Assembly (NCBI GenBank): GCA_017434525.1
Contig: JAFRFD010000086.1
Location: 1 to 64,000 of the forward strand
DNA: 64,000 nt
Source: Methanobrevibacter sp.
GTDB taxonomy: Archaea > Methanobacteriota > Methanobacteria > Methanobacteriales > Methanobacteriaceae
Reading direction: 5' to 3'
Under the pieces are notes generated by a model, which searched no databases, had not been told where the DNA came from, and saw nothing but the letters and a program-made list of their open reading frames with translations. Both the position numbers and the translations under genes were made by a program. Below are positions 1 through 10,707 of the stretch, piece after piece (within the stretch, counting starts at the first letter, position 1; each line of letters opens with the position of its first letter).

Positions 1-1
1 A

Positions 2-352
2 GAATTAATTGATTTAAAAAAACATATTTTCAAAATATTGGATGCAGAAAACTTAAATGATGCAAAAAATCTACGAAAGAGACTGTTTGAGAGAAAATTC
101 CCTCAAAACACATTCACAATTAAAATTATAGACAAATTCATCATTCCTTACTTTCAAAAATTAACGAACCATCTCGAAAATAAGAATATTCCATCTACAA
201 ACAATAAAATTGAAAATATCTTCCAAAAAATATTTCCAAAACATATAAAAAGAACAATGAAAATAGAACAATGACTTTTAAGCCGATTTATGCTAAAATT
301 AAATTATTGGAACATAAAAAATGAAAAAGAAAAAAATCACACAAGTTTTTGA
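2..352 (+). pseudogene. Transposase C-terminal remnant with internal stop
   Basis: The frame is open from the left edge of the window to a TGA at 272-274. The translated end (for example NNKIENIFQKIFPKHIKR) has the Lys/Arg-rich look of the C-terminus of DDE transposases. Past the TGA the same frame runs on to a second TGA at 350-352 and reads LLSRFMLKLNYWN, which resembles the usual transposase tail (Gly-x-Leu-x-Arg-Ile/Phe-x-Leu-x-x-x-x-Trp-Asn). A single GGA-to-TGA change at 272 would explain this, so I infer a dead or decaying transposase. The N-terminal and catalytic part lies outside the window. Family assignment (ISNCY or IS1182-like) is not possible from this fragment. Confidence 0.5.
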
Positions 353-390
353 AAGTGCCTTTTTTTGTAAACTTTATATGTTTTAAAATC

Positions 391-400
391 TATATAAATA
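391..400 (+). promoter_or_regulatory. TATA box of the 492 surface-protein gene
   Basis: TATATAAATA lies about 90 bases upstream of the ATG at 492, so transcription would begin near 425 and leave a leader of roughly 65 bases. A GGTG ribosome-binding site sits at 481-484. The assignment is by pattern only. Confidence 0.45.
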
Positions 401-491
401 ATGTAGTTTAATTATAGATAATTTGTGATAAAATTATTCAATTTACAATATTATTTGTAGATTAAACTGTAGATTATAAAAGGTGTAAAAA

Positions 492-1265
492 ATGAATTTA
501 AAATCAAACATTTTAAAAATAGGTGTTGTAATTGCATTGATTTTCATGTTAATTCCTGTAATTGCAGCCGAAGATGTTGACGATTCTGCTTATGCAGTTG
601 GCGTTGACGACAGTACTGATGTCGTTTCAGAAGATATCAGCGAAGCAGATGAAGAATTAACTGTTGATACCCAAGATGACTCTGTTGCAGCGGAAGATGA
701 GCCAACTGACGAAGATGCTAATCTTGAATTGACTGCAACCGAAGAAGAAGATGTTGCCACTGGCGTTGGTGCTGCATATGGTGGTGATCCATCAGCGGAT
801 TTACAAATTACAGTAATCAATCCTAATGAACAACTTCAAGTTGGAGATATAGCTAAATTAGGTATTCTTGTATATAACAATGGTCCTGATAAAGCTGATA
901 ATGTACTTGTTCGCTCTGTTCTACTTTCAGGTACAATAGATATATCTAAGTTCATTCCATCTCAAGGCCAAGTATATTTGATAAATGAGACAATATACTG
1001 GGTTGTTGGAGAATTGGAGGCAGGTGAATTTGCATTTTTAGGTATTATTGGCCAAGTTATGACAAATGAAGATATTATAATGTTGGCTACTGTAGTTAGT
1101 GAAACTCCTGATCCAGATTTAAGTAATAACTTTGCATTTGGAATTATTGATGTTGTAAGTGCAGAAGAAAGTGCTGAAGCAATGCCTGCTACTGGTAATC
1201 CAGTTGCATTAGCAATTTTAGCTTTATTATCTGTTGTTGGAGTTTCTTTAAGAAGAAAATTCTAG
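492..1265 (+). CDS. Secreted adhesin-like protein with cell-surface anchor
   Basis: This is a 257-residue exported protein. Residues 1-26 form a signal peptide (Lys near the N-terminus, hydrophobic core, Ala-Ala end). Residues 27-90 are a strongly acidic, Asp/Glu/Thr-rich linker, and residues about 100-225 look like a single beta-sandwich of the DUF11/CARDB kind (ADLQITVINPNEQLQVGD). The C-terminus has the motif PATGNP, a hydrophobic stretch and a final RRKF, an arrangement like a sorting signal and common in Methanobrevibacter adhesin-like proteins. It probably displays one Ig-like domain outside the pseudomurein wall. Ligand is unknown. A GGTG ribosome-binding site precedes the ATG. No partner gene is adjacent. 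Confidence 0.65.
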   Translation: MNLKSNILKIGVVIALIFMLIPVIAAEDVDDSAYAVGVDDSTDVVSEDISEADEELTVDTQDDSVAAEDEPTDEDANLELTATEEEDVATGVGAAYGGDPSADLQITVINPNEQLQVGDIAKLGILVYNNGPDKADNVLVRSVLLSGTIDISKFIPSQGQVYLINETIYWVVGELEAGEFAFLGIIGQVMTNEDIIMLATVVSETPDPDLSNNFAFGIIDVVSAEESAEAMPATGNPVALAILALLSVVGVSLRRKF

Positions 1266-2101
1266 ATATATGAGGAAATAATATCGAATAAAATAATTAA
1301 TATAAATATTATAAAAAGTACAAATTCCGTAAAATGTTTAACGAATAAAGAATTTAAAGACATTAATTAATATATCATAAAGTTTTTCAGTTATATCAGG
1401 TATTATATGTTTGGCATGTTCTATTTGGATATAATATGTAAAGCTGAGTGATTGTGATGCTAATATTATAATGATTTGATACAAACACGAAAAAATATTG
1501 AATAAATAGTTATTAACTAGATAATAAGTTTTAGATTAAAACTCTGAAATTTATCCACATAATTTCAGTTCTAGATGAACTTTTAAATTCAATTGCCTTT
1601 TATAATTCATTTGGTTAGAAATAGCTATTTATATGGGTATTTTTGAAATAAGAAAATCAATTTAGATTTTTATTATTTCTAAATTCTTATATTTAACATG
1701 AATTTAATAATGAAATTTAAATATATGGTTGTTATAATCATTGGTTCACTTTATATTATAATGTCAACTCTAGAAGCATTAACTAGTAAAAATAAATGCA
1801 TTATCTGCATTTAACATAGCCCCATGTTAAAGTAGATGATTGGGAGAACATGTAATTCAAATAAGTAGATAACTATTTACTATTTTGATGTAGTAATGAT
1901 TATTAATCTGATCAGTTATTCTAAATCAACTCGGTTTTTACATTGCTGATTTAGTTATTTATTTTATTTGATTATTCTTTTCTTCAACTATTTTTTAGTA
2001 TAATAGATTGCTATTTTTATAACTTAATTTTTTCAAAATCATATTATTATAAAAGATATTAATGAGATATATATTAATGATTAAATTAATTGTGTGATTA
2101 A
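1266..2101. other. 836-bp non-coding stretch
   Basis: No convincing gene is visible. The stretch is very AT-rich. The longest start-to-stop frame I noted is 34 codons at 1710-1814 (a hydrophobic peptide beginning MKFKYMVVIIIGSLY) without a clear ribosome-binding site. Two overlapping inverted repeats occur at 1794-1831. The last 60 bases hold the ilvD promoter region (TATA-like gatatatatta near 2067 and GTGAT at 2094-2098 just before the ilvD ATG). The rest may be a long leader or decayed sequence. Confidence 0.5.
1794..1831. repeat. Two overlapping inverted repeats
   Basis: AAATGCA (1794-1800) pairs with TGCATTT (1806-1812) across a 5-base loop. TTTAACAT (1810-1817) pairs with ATGTTAAA (1824-1831) across AGCCCC. 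The two perfect stems share bases 1810-1812, so in RNA they cannot both form completely. No T-run follows directly. Function is unknown. Confidence 0.4.
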
Positions 2102-3751
2102 ATGAAAAGTGATAGTGTTAAAAAAGGAATTCAAAGAGCACCACATAGGTCACTTTTAAGAGCTTGTGGGCTTGATGATGAAGATTTTAAAAAACCATTC
2201 ATTGGTATTGCTAATAGTTTTACAGACATTGTACCAGGCCATATTCACTTAAAAGACCTTGTAGAATTTGTAAAAGAAGGAATCATTGCTGCTGGAGGCA
2301 TCCCATTTGAATTTGATACAATGGCGGTGTGTGATGGAATCAGTATGAATCACGAGGGTATGAAATACTCCCTTCCTTCAAGGGAAATCATTGCTGCAAC
2401 AGTAGAGTCAATGACAAAAGGGCATGCATTTGATGGCCTTGTATTAATTCCAAGTTGTGATAAAGTGGTTCCTGGAATGATTATGGGTGCTGCAAGAGTC
2501 AATGTTCCGTCTATTGTTGTTACTGGTGGGCCAATGGCCGCCGGGTCATATAAGGGTAAACCTGCAGATTTAATTACTGTTTTTGAAGCGGTCGGTGCAT
2601 ATTCTGCAGGAACAATGTCTGAAGAGGAAGTCCATGAACTTGAAAAATGTGCCTGTCCTGGTGCTGGAAGCTGTTCTGGTTTGTTTACAGCAAACACAAT
2701 GGCTTGCATTACAGAAACATTAGGTTTATCTCTTCCCACTTGTGCAACTACTCATGCTTTAACAGAAGAAAACAATCAAATTGCTTTTGAATCTGGTAAA
2801 CAAATCATTAAACTCATTGAAGAGGACATTAAGCCATCCGATATAATGACACAAGAGGCATTTAACAATGCTATTGCAGTCGACATGGCTTTAGGCGGAT
2901 CTTCTAATACTGCTTTACATATTCCGGCACTTGCAAGTGAAGTTGAAGGTGTTAATGTCGATTTAGAATTATTTGATGAAATATCTAGAAAAGTTCCCCA
3001 TATTGCTTTAATATCTCCTGCTGGTGAAGATTCAATGATGGATTTACATTTGGCTGGTGGAATTCAAGCCGTGTTAAAAACATTGGGAGATAAAATTGAT
3101 GTTGATCAATTAACAGTAACTGGAAAAACCATTAAAGAAAATTTAGAAACTGTTGAAAACAAAAATACTGATGTAATTCACACTCTTGATAATCCTGTTC
3201 ATGAAGATGGTGGAATTGCAATATTAAAAGGTAATCTTGCACCAAATGGTAGTGTAGTTAAAAAAGGAGCTGTAGCAGACCATTTAATGCACTTAAAAGG
3301 ACCAGCAAAGGTATATGACTGTGAGGAAGATGTAACAAAAGCAATATTTGACCATGAAATAGAAGAGGGAGATATTGTTGTTATTAGATATGAGGGTCCG
3401 AAAGGAGGTCCTGGAATGCGTGAGATGTTAAATCCAACTTCCGCTCTTGCAGGAATGAACATCAAGGATGTCGGTTTGATAACTGATGGAAGATTTTCAG
3501 GCGGAACAAGAGGACCATGCATAGGCCATGTATCTCCTGAAGCAAGAGAGGATGGTCCTATTGCAGCAATTCAAAATGGGGATATAATAGAAATTGACAT
3601 TGAAAACAGATTAATTAATGTAGAGTTATCCGATGAAGAAATTGAAGAAAGGTTAAAAGAAGTTAAACATCCTGAAAGTGATGTTACAGGATGGTTGGCC
3701 ATATATCAAAAATTAGTCCACTCTGCTGATACTGGAGCTATAATGAGGTAG
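2102..3751 (+). CDS. ilvD: Dihydroxy-acid dehydratase
   Basis: IlvD converts 2,3-dihydroxy-isovalerate or 2,3-dihydroxy-methylvalerate to the matching 2-oxo acid, the third common step of valine and isoleucine synthesis. At 549 residues it has the usual length. The iron-sulfur Cys positions are visible: C77 in [12 protein letters not shown]119 in [10 protein letters not shown] and C191 in [14 protein letters not shown]. The C-terminal [20 protein letters not shown] block is also diagnostic. GTGAT before the ATG serves as ribosome-binding site. hisD follows after 5 bases, so the two are surely cotranscribed although they belong to different amino-acid pathways. The upstream non-coding stretch is unusually long. 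Confidence 0.97.
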   Translation: MKSDSVKKGIQRAPHRSLLRACGLDDEDFKKPFIGIANSFTDIVPGHIHLKDLVEFVKEGIIAAGGIPFEFDTMAVCDGISMNHEGMKYSLPSREIIAATVESMTKGHAFDGLVLIPSCDKVVPGMIMGAARVNVPSIVVTGGPMAAGSYKGKPADLITVFEAVGAYSAGTMSEEEVHELEKCACPGAGSCSGLFTANTMACITETLGLSLPTCATTHALTEENNQIAFESGKQIIKLIEEDIKPSDIMTQEAFNNAIAVDMALGGSSNTALHIPALASEVEGVNVDLELFDEISRKVPHIALISPAGEDSMMDLHLAGGIQAVLKTLGDKIDVDQLTVTGKTIKENLETVENKNTDVIHTLDNPVHEDGGIAILKGNLAPNGSVVKKGAVADHLMHLKGPAKVYDCEEDVTKAIFDHEIEEGDIVVIRYEGPKGGPGMREMLNPTSALAGMNIKDVGLITDGRFSGGTRGPCIGHVSPEAREDGPIAAIQNGDIIEIDIENRLINVELSDEEIEERLKEVKHPESDVTGWLAIYQKLVHSADTGAIMR

Positions 3752-3756
3752 TTATA

Positions 3757-5034
3757 ATGGAAATACTTAAATATTCTGACATTAATTTATCAGAAACCAT
3801 TAAAAGATCAGAAGAAGACGTAAATAATGTCTTGGACGTAGTATCTGATATTTTAAATAATGTTAAAATTAATAAGGATAATGCTATTCGAGAATATACA
3901 GAAAAATTTGACGGAGTTACAATAGAAAATTTGAAAGTATCCAAAGATGAAATTAAAGAGGCTTACGATACTTTAGATGACGAATTGCTTGTCGCTTTAA
4001 AACAAGCTGCATCAAACATTGAAAAATTCCATAAAAAACAAATCCCATCCGAATGGGAAATGGAAGTTAATCCTGGAATTGTTGCAGGTCAAATAGTAAG
4101 GCCTATTAACTCTGCTGGATGTTATATTCCAGGAGGTCGTGCGGCTTACCCTTCATCAATATTGATGACTGTAATACCAGCAAAAATTGCAGGTGTTAAA
4201 AAAGTCGTTTGCGTTACCCCGCCTCAAAAAGATGGTAAAATCTTGGATGCTATTTTGGTTGCGGCTGATATTGCAGGTGCTGATGAAATCTATAAGGTTG
4301 GTGGTGCACAGGCAATTGCCGGACTTGCATTCGGAACAGAATCAATTCCACGTGTTGAAAAAATTGTAGGTCCGGGCAATATATTCGTTACAGCAGCGAA
4401 AAAATTGGTCTATGGTCAAGTAGATATTGAGTTTCCAGCAGGACCATCAGAAGTGTTAATATTGGCTGATGAAACTGCAAATCCAGAATTTTTGGCAACA
4501 GATATATTAGCTCAGGCAGAGCATGACCCTAATGCATCTTGCTTTTTAGTAACAGATTCACAAGATTTAGCTATTAAGACAGACGATTTTGTTAAACAAC
4601 TAACCGATATTGCACCAAGGCGCGAAATTATTGAAGAATCATTAGCTAAAAGTGGAAAAATTATTATCACTGACACTTTTGATGAAGCAATTCATGTTAC
4701 AAATGAATATGCTCCAGAACATTTAATCATATCCACGGCTGATGATGATGAAACACTATCACAAATCAACAATGCAGGTTCAATATTTTTAGGCGCATAT
4801 TCACCTGTTGCAGCAGGAGACTATGGATCAGGAACAAACCATGTCTTACCTACTGGTGGTGGAGCTAAAATGTATTCAGGTCTTTCGACAGAAGCATTTA
4901 TTAAAAAACCAACTGTTCAAAGACTTACAAAGGATGGTTTAAAAGAATTATCAAAAACTTCTGTTCCGATTGCCGAATATGAAGGTTTTTTTGCACATGC
5001 AAATTCATTTAAAACTAGACTAAAGGATGATTAA
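3757..5034 (+). CDS. hisD: Histidinol dehydrogenase
   Basis: HisD carries out the last two NAD-dependent oxidations of histidine synthesis, L-histidinol to L-histidine. The 425-residue length is standard. Family blocks seen are [20 protein letters not shown], the [15 protein letters not shown] segment, the zinc-site [10 protein letters not shown], the catalytic EYAPEHLII and the terminal [13 protein letters not shown]. It starts 5 bases after ilvD and its last 8 bases overlap the acetyltransferase gene, which implies translational coupling. No other his gene is adjacent; hisB and hisI lie elsewhere in this window. Confidence 0.97.
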   Translation: MEILKYSDINLSETIKRSEEDVNNVLDVVSDILNNVKINKDNAIREYTEKFDGVTIENLKVSKDEIKEAYDTLDDELLVALKQAASNIEKFHKKQIPSEWEMEVNPGIVAGQIVRPINSAGCYIPGGRAAYPSSILMTVIPAKIAGVKKVVCVTPPQKDGKILDAILVAADIAGADEIYKVGGAQAIAGLAFGTESIPRVEKIVGPGNIFVTAAKKLVYGQVDIEFPAGPSEVLILADETANPEFLATDILAQAEHDPNASCFLVTDSQDLAIKTDDFVKQLTDIAPRREIIEESLAKSGKIIITDTFDEAIHVTNEYAPEHLIISTADDDETLSQINNAGSIFLGAYSPVAAGDYGSGTNHVLPTGGGAKMYSGLSTEAFIKKPTVQRLTKDGLKELSKTSVPIAEYEGFFAHANSFKTRLKDD

Positions 5035-5581
5035 TTTGGATTTTGAAAGAGTTGACATGAGAAATTTGTCTCCAGAAGACATGGAAAATGGTCTCAAGGA
5101 CAATAAATTCATGTTTGAAATTAACCACACGTTGCCAATGAGTGAGGAATATAATGAATTATTAAAGGATTTTTTCGGCGATAATTTAGGAGAAAATTCA
5201 ATGATAGTTGCTCCAATTGCAGGTGCGGCATTATCCCATTTAAAAGTTGGAAAAAATGTATTCATAAATTCAAATTCTTTGTTAATGGCCCGTGGTGGAA
5301 TAACTATTGAAGATGATGTTTTAATGGCGGCCAATGTTCAATTACTATCAAATAATCATGATGAATATGATAGACAGGTTTTAACTTGTAAACCTATTCA
5401 TATTAAAAAAGGAGCATGGATTGGTGCTGGAGCTAGTATTTTAGCAGGGGTAACTGTTGGAAAATATGCTATTGTTGGTGCTGGAGCTATTGTAACTAAG
5501 GATGTACCGGATTATGCGGTTGTCGTAGGTTCTCCCGCACGTGTAGTTAAAACATTGGATAAAGATAAATTTGATGATTAG
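5027..5581 (+). CDS. Hexapeptide-repeat acetyltransferase (maltose/galactoside O-acetyltransferase type)
   Basis: This 184-residue protein has a left-handed beta-helix built from hexapeptide repeats ([20 protein letters not shown], then [20 protein letters not shown] and [20 protein letters not shown]) and ends in the family signature [11 protein letters not shown]. The conserved His region (LLSNNHDEY) is in the expected place for acetyl-CoA-dependent acyl transfer. The family acetylates sugars or other hydroxyl compounds; the acceptor here is unknown. The ATG overlaps the hisD stop by 8 bases, so expression is coupled to histidine synthesis, but I see no functional link. Confidence 0.8.
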   Translation: MINLDFERVDMRNLSPEDMENGLKDNKFMFEINHTLPMSEEYNELLKDFFGDNLGENSMIVAPIAGAALSHLKVGKNVFINSNSLLMARGGITIEDDVLMAANVQLLSNNHDEYDRQVLTCKPIHIKKGAWIGAGASILAGVTVGKYAIVGAGAIVTKDVPDYAVVVGSPARVVKTLDKDKFDD

Positions 5582-5714
5582 TTTCAAATTTATTTTTTCA
5601 TTTTTTATTGAAATTTCTATTTTTAACATATATTTATTAAAGATTAAAACTAAACTAAAATTATAATGAAAATTTATCATTATTTTTTATTTTTATAAAA
5701 CCGAGGTGAATAAT

Positions 5715-7034
5715 TTGCAAGGTTTATTACATGATTGGAGAAGAACTAACTACGCTAACCAATGTAATCCTGAAATAGCAGGCAATGATGTTACTATCAT
5801 GGGTTGGGTACATGAAATCCGTGATTTCGGTGGAATCATGTTTGTAATTATCCGTGATGTAACTGGTAGAGTTCAAATAACCGCTCCAAGTAAAAAAGTA
5901 GAAGCAGAAGTTTTAGAACAATTAAGAGACTTAAGAAAAGAATCCGTCGTTGCAATTAAAGGTATGGCTCAAGAAGCTCCAAAAGCTCCAAATGGTGTAG
6001 AAATTTTACCAAAAGAAGTTAAAGTGTTAAACTTAGCTAACCAACCTTTACCAATGGATCCAACAGAAAAAGTTAAAGCTGGAATTGACACTAGATTAGA
6101 TTCAAGATTTTTAGATATAAGAAAAGAAAACGTTTCAGCAATTTTCAAAATCAAAGGACAAATGTTCCATACAATCAGAGATTTCTTCTATGATAATGGA
6201 TTTTATGAAATCAACACTCCTAAACTTGTAGCTTCAGCTACTGAAGGAGGTACAGAATTATTCCCTATTGCTTACTTTGATAAAGAAGCATTTTTAGGCC
6301 AATCTCCACAATTATACAAACAAATGATGATGGCTAGTGGAATGGACAAAGTATTTGAAATTGCTCAGATTTTCAGAGCAGAAGAGCATGATACTTTAAG
6401 ACACTTGAATGAAGCCGTTTCCATAGATGCAGAAGTTTCATTTGCAGATGATGAAGATGTAATGAAAATCTTAAATGACATGCTTGTCAATGTAATCAAC
6501 GACATCAATGACAAATGCGCTGATGAATTGGAAATATTAGGCCATGAATTGGAAATTACTGATGAAAAATTCCCACATGTCACCTATGATGAAGCTGTTG
6601 ATATCGTAAATGCACATGGCGTTGAAATGCCATGGGGTGAAGACTTGTCCCGTGAAGCTGAAAAGGCTTTAGGTGATGAAATGGGAGGATTCTACTTCTT
6701 AACTGAATGGCCATCTGCAATTAAACCATTCTATGTAATGCCTAAAGAAGGAGACGAAAAATACTCCCATGCATTCGATTTAATGTATAACAATTTAGAG
6801 TTGTCTTCAGGTGCTACCCGTGTACACCAACATGACTTACTCGTAAAACAAATTGAAGAAAGAGGATTAAACCCTGAAGGATTTGGAACATACCTTAAAG
6901 CATTTGAATACGGTATGCCTCCTCACGCAGGTTGGGGTGTAGGTGCAGAAAGATTGACCATGGTCATGACTGGATCTGAAAACATCCGTGAATGTGCACT
7001 CTTCCCAAGGGACAGACACAGATTAACCCCTTAA
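5715..7034 (+). CDS. aspS: Aspartyl-tRNA synthetase, probably nondiscriminating
   Basis: This class II synthetase has an N-terminal OB-fold anticodon-binding domain (to about residue 105) and a catalytic core with [24 protein letters not shown] and the motif 3 [17 protein letters not shown]. About 439 residues is standard for archaea. I chose TTG at 5715 because GAGGTGA at 5703-5709 is placed as its ribosome-binding site; a GTG at 5706 lies inside that site. At the two positions known to set tRNA discrimination in archaeal AspRS (Trp26 and Lys85 of the Thermococcus enzyme) this protein has His33 and Pro92, the pattern of enzymes that also charge tRNA-Asn. Confidence 0.96.
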   Translation: MQGLLHDWRRTNYANQCNPEIAGNDVTIMGWVHEIRDFGGIMFVIIRDVTGRVQITAPSKKVEAEVLEQLRDLRKESVVAIKGMAQEAPKAPNGVEILPKEVKVLNLANQPLPMDPTEKVKAGIDTRLDSRFLDIRKENVSAIFKIKGQMFHTIRDFFYDNGFYEINTPKLVASATEGGTELFPIAYFDKEAFLGQSPQLYKQMMMASGMDKVFEIAQIFRAEEHDTLRHLNEAVSIDAEVSFADDEDVMKILNDMLVNVINDINDKCADELEILGHELEITDEKFPHVTYDEAVDIVNAHGVEMPWGEDLSREAEKALGDEMGGFYFLTEWPSAIKPFYVMPKEGDEKYSHAFDLMYNNLELSSGATRVHQHDLLVKQIEERGLNPEGFGTYLKAFEYGMPPHAGWGVGAERLTMVMTGSENIRECALFPRDRHRLTP

Positions 7035-7060
7035 TTTCTTTCTTTCTTTTTTAGATTAAT

Positions 7061-8266
7061 ATGGAAGAATATGATATAGCTGTTATTGGCGGCGGTCCGG
7101 CAGGAATCATGGCTGCAATCATTGCAAGTCGTAATTCATCAAGCGTAATATTACTTGAAAAAAACCAGGATTTGGGGCGAAAGCTACTAATGACTGGCGG
7201 CGGAAGATGCAATATCACTAACCTAAAGCCAATAAAAAAGCTATTGAATTTCTATCCTCAAAAAAACTTCCTAAAACACTCTCTTTTCTCATTTACAAAT
7301 GAAATGCTTCTCTCATTTTTTGAAGATAAAGGATTGGATTTCATTGAAGAGGATGATAATAGAATTTTTCCTAGAACCGAAAAATCTAGTGATATCTTAA
7401 AAGTTTTAATCGATTATCTGGACGATGTTGTTATAAGTTATAACTTTGAAGTTAAAACTATTACTGAAGACTTTATTATCAACGATAAAATAAAGGCCAA
7501 TAAGATTATCATCGCCACAGGCGGAGCAACATATCCCCAAACAGGTTGCAATATAGAAAATTATTCTATAACATCACATCCTTTAACGGATATTAAATAT
7601 GGATTGGTGCCATTAATCACTAAAAAAGATCTCTCATCTATTGCTGGAATCACATTATACGATGTTGTTGTAAGTTATAAGAAAAGTAAAGTTAAGGGAA
7701 ATGTTTTATTTTCACATGTTGGTCTGACTGGACCGGGAATTATTAATTTAAGCAATGAAATTTCTCAAGGTTTAACTTATAACCTGTTAGATGACAAAAG
7801 TTTGGATGTAAATTTTGAAGTGGCTATTGATTTATATCCGAATTTAACACGTGAGCAGCTAAATGAAAAATTCAATGCAGATTTTCAGTTGAAAGGCAAA
7901 ATAATGCTTAAAAATTATCTAAAACTATTTTTAACAAACAATTTCATTGATTTCTTTTTAAAAGAATCTAATTTAGATGGTGAAACTCAATTATCCAGAA
8001 TCGATAAAAAAAGTAAAAACAGATTAATTGAGAATTTAAAAAGGTTCACTTTTGAAATAACTGGTTTTAATGAGAATCTTTCAAAAGTAACTATTGGTGG
8101 TGTTGATTTGGATAATGTCAATCCAAAAACAATGGAATCAACAATAATACCCAATCTATATTTTGCAGGAGAGGTTCTGGATTTGCATGGTCCAACTGGC
8201 GGTTATAATCTGCAGATTGCATTTTCAACCGGATACTTGGCAGGCTTTTCAGCTAGTGAAAAATAG
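7061..8266 (+). CDS. HI0933/BaiN-family FAD-dependent oxidoreductase
   Basis: The 401-residue flavoprotein begins with a GxGxxG dinucleotide-binding site (IAVIGGGPAGIMAAI), continues with the family block LGRKLLMTGGGRCNITNL, and ends with YFAGEVLDLHGPTGGYNLQ, which binds the FAD. This is the HI0933 (YhiN/BaiN) family. Members reduce or oxidise small molecules, but the physiological substrate is unknown for archaea. It lies 26 bases after aspS on the same strand, separated by a T-rich stretch that could terminate aspS transcripts. The N-terminal domain is slightly shorter than in bacterial relatives. Confidence 0.85.
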   Translation: MEEYDIAVIGGGPAGIMAAIIASRNSSSVILLEKNQDLGRKLLMTGGGRCNITNLKPIKKLLNFYPQKNFLKHSLFSFTNEMLLSFFEDKGLDFIEEDDNRIFPRTEKSSDILKVLIDYLDDVVISYNFEVKTITEDFIINDKIKANKIIIATGGATYPQTGCNIENYSITSHPLTDIKYGLVPLITKKDLSSIAGITLYDVVVSYKKSKVKGNVLFSHVGLTGPGIINLSNEISQGLTYNLLDDKSLDVNFEVAIDLYPNLTREQLNEKFNADFQLKGKIMLKNYLKLFLTNNFIDFFLKESNLDGETQLSRIDKKSKNRLIENLKRFTFEITGFNENLSKVTIGGVDLDNVNPKTMESTIIPNLYFAGEVLDLHGPTGGYNLQIAFSTGYLAGFSASEK

Positions 8267-8344
8267 TTTTTGCATTCATTAATTTAAATCTCTTTTAAAT
8301 ATAAGACAAAATATTTAACTTATATATTCACTAATAGTTATAAT

Positions 8345-8974
8345 ATGACAGACAAAATGTTCATGGGTGCATCAACTAAACAAGGTTTGGATATAGCAAA
8401 TAAAAGTAGAGAAATTATCCGTGGCCTTATTGGAGATGATGTCAAAGATTTAAATCCTGCAGAAAGAGACATTGTTGAGAGGATTGTTCACTCCACAGCC
8501 GATCCAGAATATGCGAAATTAGTTAAAATTAGTCCTGATTTTGTAGATGTAGCTATGGATTCCCTTAGAAATAAAGAAACTATTTTAACCGACATTAACA
8601 TGGTTAAATATGGTATTACAAGATATGAAGGGGAAGTTGAGTGTTATATTAGAAATGAAGAGGTTATTAAGATAGCTAAAGAAAATCAAATCACAAGGGC
8701 TGCGGCAGCCATGAGATATGCTGCACAAAATGATTTTGAAGGAATTGTAGTTTCTGGTAATGCTCCAACTGCTGTTTTTGAAGCTATGGATTTATACAAA
8801 AATGGTGAAATGAATCTTAAGGCTATTGTAGGGGTTCCTGTTGGTTTTGTAGGAGCCGCTGATTCAAAAGAGGCTTTACATAATTCTGATATTCCTAACA
8901 TTATTGTTGAAGGGCCAAAAGGCGGAACACCTATTGCTGTGGCTTGCGTAAATTCATTAATCCAACATTTATAA
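8345..8974 (+). CDS. cbiC: Cobalt-precorrin-8 methylmutase
   Basis: CbiC moves a methyl group from C-11 to C-12 of the corrin ring, giving cobyrinic acid in the anaerobic cobamide pathway. Methanogens need cobamide for the Mtr methyltransferase. The 209-residue protein contains the catalytic His in [12 protein letters not shown], the block [12 protein letters not shown], and the C-terminal [15 protein letters not shown] with [14 protein letters not shown]. It is followed 10 bases later by hemL, so the start of the tetrapyrrole pathway and a late corrin step are cotranscribed. No clear ribosome-binding site precedes the ATG, and a TATA-like TATATATT about 20 bases upstream suggests a leaderless transcript. 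Confidence 0.95.
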   Translation: MTDKMFMGASTKQGLDIANKSREIIRGLIGDDVKDLNPAERDIVERIVHSTADPEYAKLVKISPDFVDVAMDSLRNKETILTDINMVKYGITRYEGEVECYIRNEEVIKIAKENQITRAAAAMRYAAQNDFEGIVVSGNAPTAVFEAMDLYKNGEMNLKAIVGVPVGFVGAADSKEALHNSDIPNIIVEGPKGGTPIAVACVNSLIQHL

Positions 8975-8984
8975 GTGTGATAAC

Positions 8985-10259
8985 ATGTATTCTGAAGAAT
9001 TGTTCAATGAATCTAAAAATTACTTTCCGGGTGGAGTAAACTCACCAGTACGTGCTTTTAAACCTTATCCGTTTTTTGTTAAAAGCGCTGGCGGTTCAAA
9101 ACTCACAGATGTAGATGGAAAAACTTATATTGACCATTGTTTAGCTTATGGTCCTTTAATATTGGGACATGCAGACCCTAAAGTTGTAAGGGAAGTTTCA
9201 AACCAATTGACTATTGGAACTGCATATGGTACTCCAACTGAAAATGAAATAACTCTTGCAAAAGAAGTTATTGATAGAATTCCATCTGCTGAAATGGTAA
9301 GATTTTGTAATAGTGGAACTGAAGCTACTATGAGTGCAATTAGACTTGCAAGAGGCTTTACTGGTCGTGATAAAATAGTCAAATTTGAAGGGGCATATCA
9401 TGGAGCACATGATTATGTATTGGTTAAAGGCGGTTCCGGTGCTGCAACCCTACCTGACTCCCCTGGTATTCCAGCCGACACCACTAAAAATACTTTATCT
9501 GTTCCATTTAATGATGAAGAAGCTTTAACAGATTTGATAGAAAAAGAAGGTGAAAACATTGCTTGTATTATTATGGAAATAGTCATGGGCAATGTTGGTT
9601 GTATTGAGCCAAGACCAGGATTTTTAGAATTTATTAGAAAAATTACAGAAGAAAACGGTATTGTATTAATATTTGATGAAGTTATCACAGGTTTTAGAGC
9701 ATCACGCGGTGGGGCTCAGGAATATTATGGAGTTACTCCTGATTTAACAACTCTTGGTAAAATTGTAGGCGGAGGACTTCCAATGGGAGCATTTTGCGGT
9801 AAAAAGGAAATCATGGAATTGATTGCTCCAAACGGTCCGGTTTATCAAGCTGGTACTTTTTCAGGAAATCCTGTATCTGTCCAAGCGGGCATTTCTACAT
9901 TGACACAACTCGATGATGCATTTTACAAAGAATTAGAAAGAAAAGGTAATTTCTTAAGAGGAAATATCAAATCCATCATTGAAGATGAAGAATACAATGT
10001 CCAACCTGTTGGGCTTGCATCAATGTTTCAAATTTATTTCAATCCGGCACCTGTCTATAACTATGCAGATGCTCAGAAATCCGATAGAAAACAGTTCTTA
10101 AGATACTTTAAAACTTTATTAAAAGAAGGCGTATTTATTCCTCCATCTCAATTTGAGTGTAATTTTATATCAAATGCTCATAGTATGGAAGATATACAAA
10201 AAACTTCTGATGCAATTGAATTAGGACTTGAAGCAGCATTTAAAAAAAGAAGAAGGTAA
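8985..10259 (+). CDS. hemL: Glutamate-1-semialdehyde 2,1-aminomutase
   Basis: HemL makes 5-aminolevulinate, the first dedicated precursor for F430, cobamide and haem-type tetrapyrroles. The 424-residue PLP enzyme shows [14 protein letters not shown] at its start, the substrate loop [18 protein letters not shown], the cofactor Asp region [11 protein letters not shown] (here [16 protein letters not shown]) and the PLP-lysine block [24 protein letters not shown] before the ATG is the ribosome-binding site. Its 3' end carries the AGAAGGT that serves the following signal peptidase gene. Confidence 0.97.
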   Translation: MYSEELFNESKNYFPGGVNSPVRAFKPYPFFVKSAGGSKLTDVDGKTYIDHCLAYGPLILGHADPKVVREVSNQLTIGTAYGTPTENEITLAKEVIDRIPSAEMVRFCNSGTEATMSAIRLARGFTGRDKIVKFEGAYHGAHDYVLVKGGSGAATLPDSPGIPADTTKNTLSVPFNDEEALTDLIEKEGENIACIIMEIVMGNVGCIEPRPGFLEFIRKITEENGIVLIFDEVITGFRASRGGAQEYYGVTPDLTTLGKIVGGGLPMGAFCGKKEIMELIAPNGPVYQAGTFSGNPVSVQAGISTLTQLDDAFYKELERKGNFLRGNIKSIIEDEEYNVQPVGLASMFQIYFNPAPVYNYADAQKSDRKQFLRYFKTLLKEGVFIPPSQFECNFISNAHSMEDIQKTSDAIELGLEAAFKKRRR

Positions 10260-10263
10260 TATA

Positions 10264-10689
10264 ATGGAAATAGACTTTAAAGAAGTTGTGTCATATGCAA
10301 TTATTTTAATAATAGTATTAATTGCAGCTCAACACCTGAACGTGGTTGTTTCAGGCAGTATGGAACCTGCATTTTATAGGGGAGATATAGTCCTTGTTGA
10401 AAAAGCAGATTTTTTAGGATTGCACGAATTCAACCCTAAGGATGTTAAAGTAGGTGACGTGGTTGTTTATGATGCGGATTGGTACAACCAGCCGGTAATT
10501 CATAGGGTGATTAATATTGTAGATATAAATGGAACCACGATGTATGTGATTAAGGGAGACAATAATGATTCTCCGGATCCATATTATGTTAAAGCTAGCC
10601 AAATTAAAGAAAAGGTTGTTACATTTGGCGATAATTTGGTAGTTATTCCAAAAATTGGTTATCTTTCACTCTGGTTGAAAGGTTTATGA
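10264..10689 (+). CDS. Signal peptidase I, archaeal/ER (Sec11) type
   Basis: This membrane-bound protease removes signal peptides from secreted proteins. The 141-residue protein has one N-terminal membrane segment (residues 8-25), the catalytic Ser32 in SGSMEP, a His at residue 80 in VIHRV where bacterial enzymes have Lys, and the acidic GDNNDSPD motif (residues 98-105). His instead of Lys marks the archaeal/eukaryotic type. I chose the ATG at 10264, preceded by AGAAGGT that overlaps the hemL end, rather than an upstream in-frame start inside hemL. argS follows after 18 bases. Confidence 0.92.
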   Translation: MEIDFKEVVSYAIILIIVLIAAQHLNVVVSGSMEPAFYRGDIVLVEKADFLGLHEFNPKDVKVGDVVVYDADWYNQPVIHRVINIVDINGTTMYVIKGDNNDSPDPYYVKASQIKEKVVTFGDNLVVIPKIGYLSLWLKGL

Positions 10690-10707
10690 TTATTATAAGG
10701 TGAGTTA

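Noticed and set aside
590-820. 76-codon minus-strand frame opposite the adhesin-like gene
   Set aside because: It is the reverse of the acidic Asp/Glu repeat region and gives a Ser-rich low-complexity peptide; no ribosome-binding site.
2350-3522. Two minus-strand frames inside ilvD
   Set aside because: They mirror a strongly conserved coding region and have no recognisable protein features.
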